This document shows positions 62,727 to 64,000 of a stretch of DNA of 64,000 bases, in pieces. This DNA comes from Onchocerca lupi (taxonomy: Eukaryota; Nematoda; Chromadorea; Rhabditida; Onchocercidae). Under the pieces are notes generated by a model that was given only the letters and a program-made list of their open reading frames with translations, was not told the origin of the DNA and did not search any database. Where the stretch lies: NCBI GenBank assembly GCA_028564675.1, contig JAOVVO010000058.1:143863-207862 (forward strand). Reading direction: 5' to 3'. A program made the position numbers and the translations under genes. Positions within the stretch are counted from its first letter, which is position 1; every line of letters begins with the position of its first letter.

Positions 62727-63731
62727 TTGAGAGGTTAGTAAATGAAGATGCTGCAACTATCGGTGTCATTGGTGTGCAAACAAGAAATGTATTCGTTTGT
62801 CCGCCTCTTACGTGTTATCCATTTAACGCTTCTTCCGAACAAAATGTACAGGTAAGCGAGATACCGGAAAATAATTTGCAGAGTTGAGAAGCGTGACTAA
62901 AGCTGAAAAATCTAATAGAATTTCGGAAAGGATTTGAATTATATGCTTTGTTCTGTAAGAGATTTGGCCTTTCTGTCGGAGACATTGAAAAGAAAGTCAT
63001 CCATTTCATATAATATCGCATTTTTTCAATGCAGCAAGTCTCACTTGTTTTACAGTTTATAAATAAGTCTAATATATCGTTATGCCATTCCTTTAATATT
63101 TAGTCTTTTTAATATCAAGCGTGTTTTTTTTTTTTTTTTTACCTTGAAAATTTGAATATAATATTGAGCAAAATGTTGAAGTACAAATTGCTACTATCAC
63201 AAATGATGATTTTCAGCATTTGAAAACGTTACCATCCGCGAAAGCATAGTAAATATCTCTGTTCTTCTTTAATGCAAAGAGAAAATATACAATACAACCT
63301 TTACAAATAAAGCTGTTAATTTCAATTTGTTCACAACAAAGGAAATAATGTAATTCTCACACTGCCAAGAATTCAAATTCGTCCATGTTTTATGAACTTT
63401 TAGGGCCAAATCCTCGAATTTCCTTAACTTTTACCTGCTTCATTGATTCTCGATTTTAGATATTGAATGGACCATCAACTTTAGTTACGAACTGTATTGC
63501 CTTAGCACACGATGAACGAAATTTCGCATATGCAACTTCATCTGCTATTAAACTCATGGATCTCCAAACTGGTGAATTCGTAATTTTTTATATGAAAAAA
63601 AATTTGTTTTTCATCAAATTTACGAATTTATCTTCTGATTCATTTAATAAAAAGTTTCAAATTTAGGTGAAAATTTAGAAACTCCAATCAACCTTGATAA
63701 AATTTTGATGAATGATGTTTTTGAGAAATAA
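62727..63731 (+). CDS. Unrecognised protein, possibly beta-propeller; partial (5' end not found)
   Basis: Exons 62727..62851 and 63460..63571 are phase-compatible with a third starting 63667 (TTTAG acceptor). Exon 1 encodes ERLVNEDAATIGVIGVQTRN and VFVCPPLTCYPF; exon 2 encodes LVTNCIALAHDERNFAYATS and SAIKLMDLQTG. Alternating hydrophobic strands followed by an A-T-S-S-x-I-K-L-M-D pattern resemble the end of a WD40 blade (usually xxIxLWD), with Met in place of Trp; this is weak evidence. Exon 3 stays open for 20 codons to TAA at 63729, or may be spliced at a GTTTTT donor at 63717. Nothing upstream could be linked as a first exon, and the window ends soon after, so the model is incomplete. A second open frame over exon 1 (ATG at 62741) is discarded because it meets a stop on joining exon 2. 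Confidence 0.5.
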
Positions 63732-63970
63732 TGCATCGGTTACAAAGTTGCTAGTTTCCTAAAGATTAATATTTTGATATTCATCCTAGCTGCAGAATTA
63801 ATTAAAATCTCTGCTTGATAAAGAATTTGTCTGTAAGATAAATAGGGTTAAAATACCGAAGCTTTTTCTCATTTTTAATATTTCTGAAATTAAAGTTTAT
63901 TCGGATGAAAGATGAAATCAAAATTCCAATTGTAGTTGTTCGGTTTTTTTCGAAGGCCACTCAAAACTCA

Positions 63971-63997
63971 AAAAAAAAAAAAAAAAAAAAAAAAAAA
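63971..63997. repeat. Poly-A tract at the window end
   Basis: About 27 consecutive A. Comparable homopolymers occur at 18939 (T), 21288 (A), 26360 (A) and 63127 (T). Confidence 0.9.
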
Positions 63998-64000
63998 TAA

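Noticed and set aside
1..64000. CRISPR array, bacterial operon, rRNA or SL RNA gene
   Set aside because: No regularly spaced identical repeats with unique spacers, and no rRNA or spliced-leader sequence seen; the window is eukaryotic nuclear DNA.

Overview
The window is nuclear DNA of a nematode, probably a filarial-type (spirurid) species. It is strongly AT-rich and genes are split into many short exons, with T-rich introns ending in TTTTCAG-like acceptors. The recognisable products (PAR-6, LST-3/CCAR1, RWDD1, DPM1, mrpL55, CLN3) are ordinary animal proteins closest in layout to nematode ones. A decayed fragment resembling bacterial dihydrolipoamide dehydrogenase would fit a Wolbachia-carrying filarial lineage, but that is inference.

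Layout, left to right. 1-1.5 kb: the last two exons of a CLN3/battenin homologue (+). 2.4-4.2 kb: an unrecognised basic, Ser/Thr/Asn-rich protein (-) with a 24-bp minisatellite in its 5' intron. 7.0-10.0 kb: an M20/ArgE-like metallopeptidase (+) with a one-base phase discrepancy. 11.3-16.8 kb: an RWDD1 homologue (+). 19.9-23.3 kb: PAR-6 (+), with a second copy of the 3.5-kb repeat in an intron. 23.3-31.1 kb: gene-poor, with one protein-kinase-like broken exon. 31.2-32.4 kb: a small predicted membrane protein (+). 33.3-33.5 kb: the lpd-like pseudogene fragment. 34.0-36.1 kb: DPM1 (-). 37.6-38.5 kb: mrpL55 (-). 39.15 kb: tRNA-Val(UAC). 40.6-50.7 kb: a complete 21-exon LST-3/CCAR1 gene (+). 50.7-62.7 kb: a long stretch with only doubtful coding fragments, hairpins and simple repeats. 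62.7-63.7 kb: exons of an unrecognised, possibly beta-propeller, protein (+), incomplete at 5'.

The genes do not form one pathway. They cover lysosome function (CLN3), translation-associated regulation (RWDD1), cell polarity (PAR-6), glycosylation and GPI-anchor precursor synthesis (DPM1), mitochondrial translation (mrpL55, same strand and 1.5 kb upstream of DPM1) and nuclear signalling/transcription (LST-3). No tight operon (about 100-bp spacing) is visible. I did not find a convincing new multi-gene system. The items most worth a second look are the bacterial-like lpd fragment, the two-copy dispersed repeat with its minisatellite, several perfect short hairpins, and three gene-structure anomalies (M20 exon 1/2, a GC-AG intron, LST-3 exon 6/7). 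Exon coordinates were read by eye from splice consensus and frame continuity; no transcript evidence was available.
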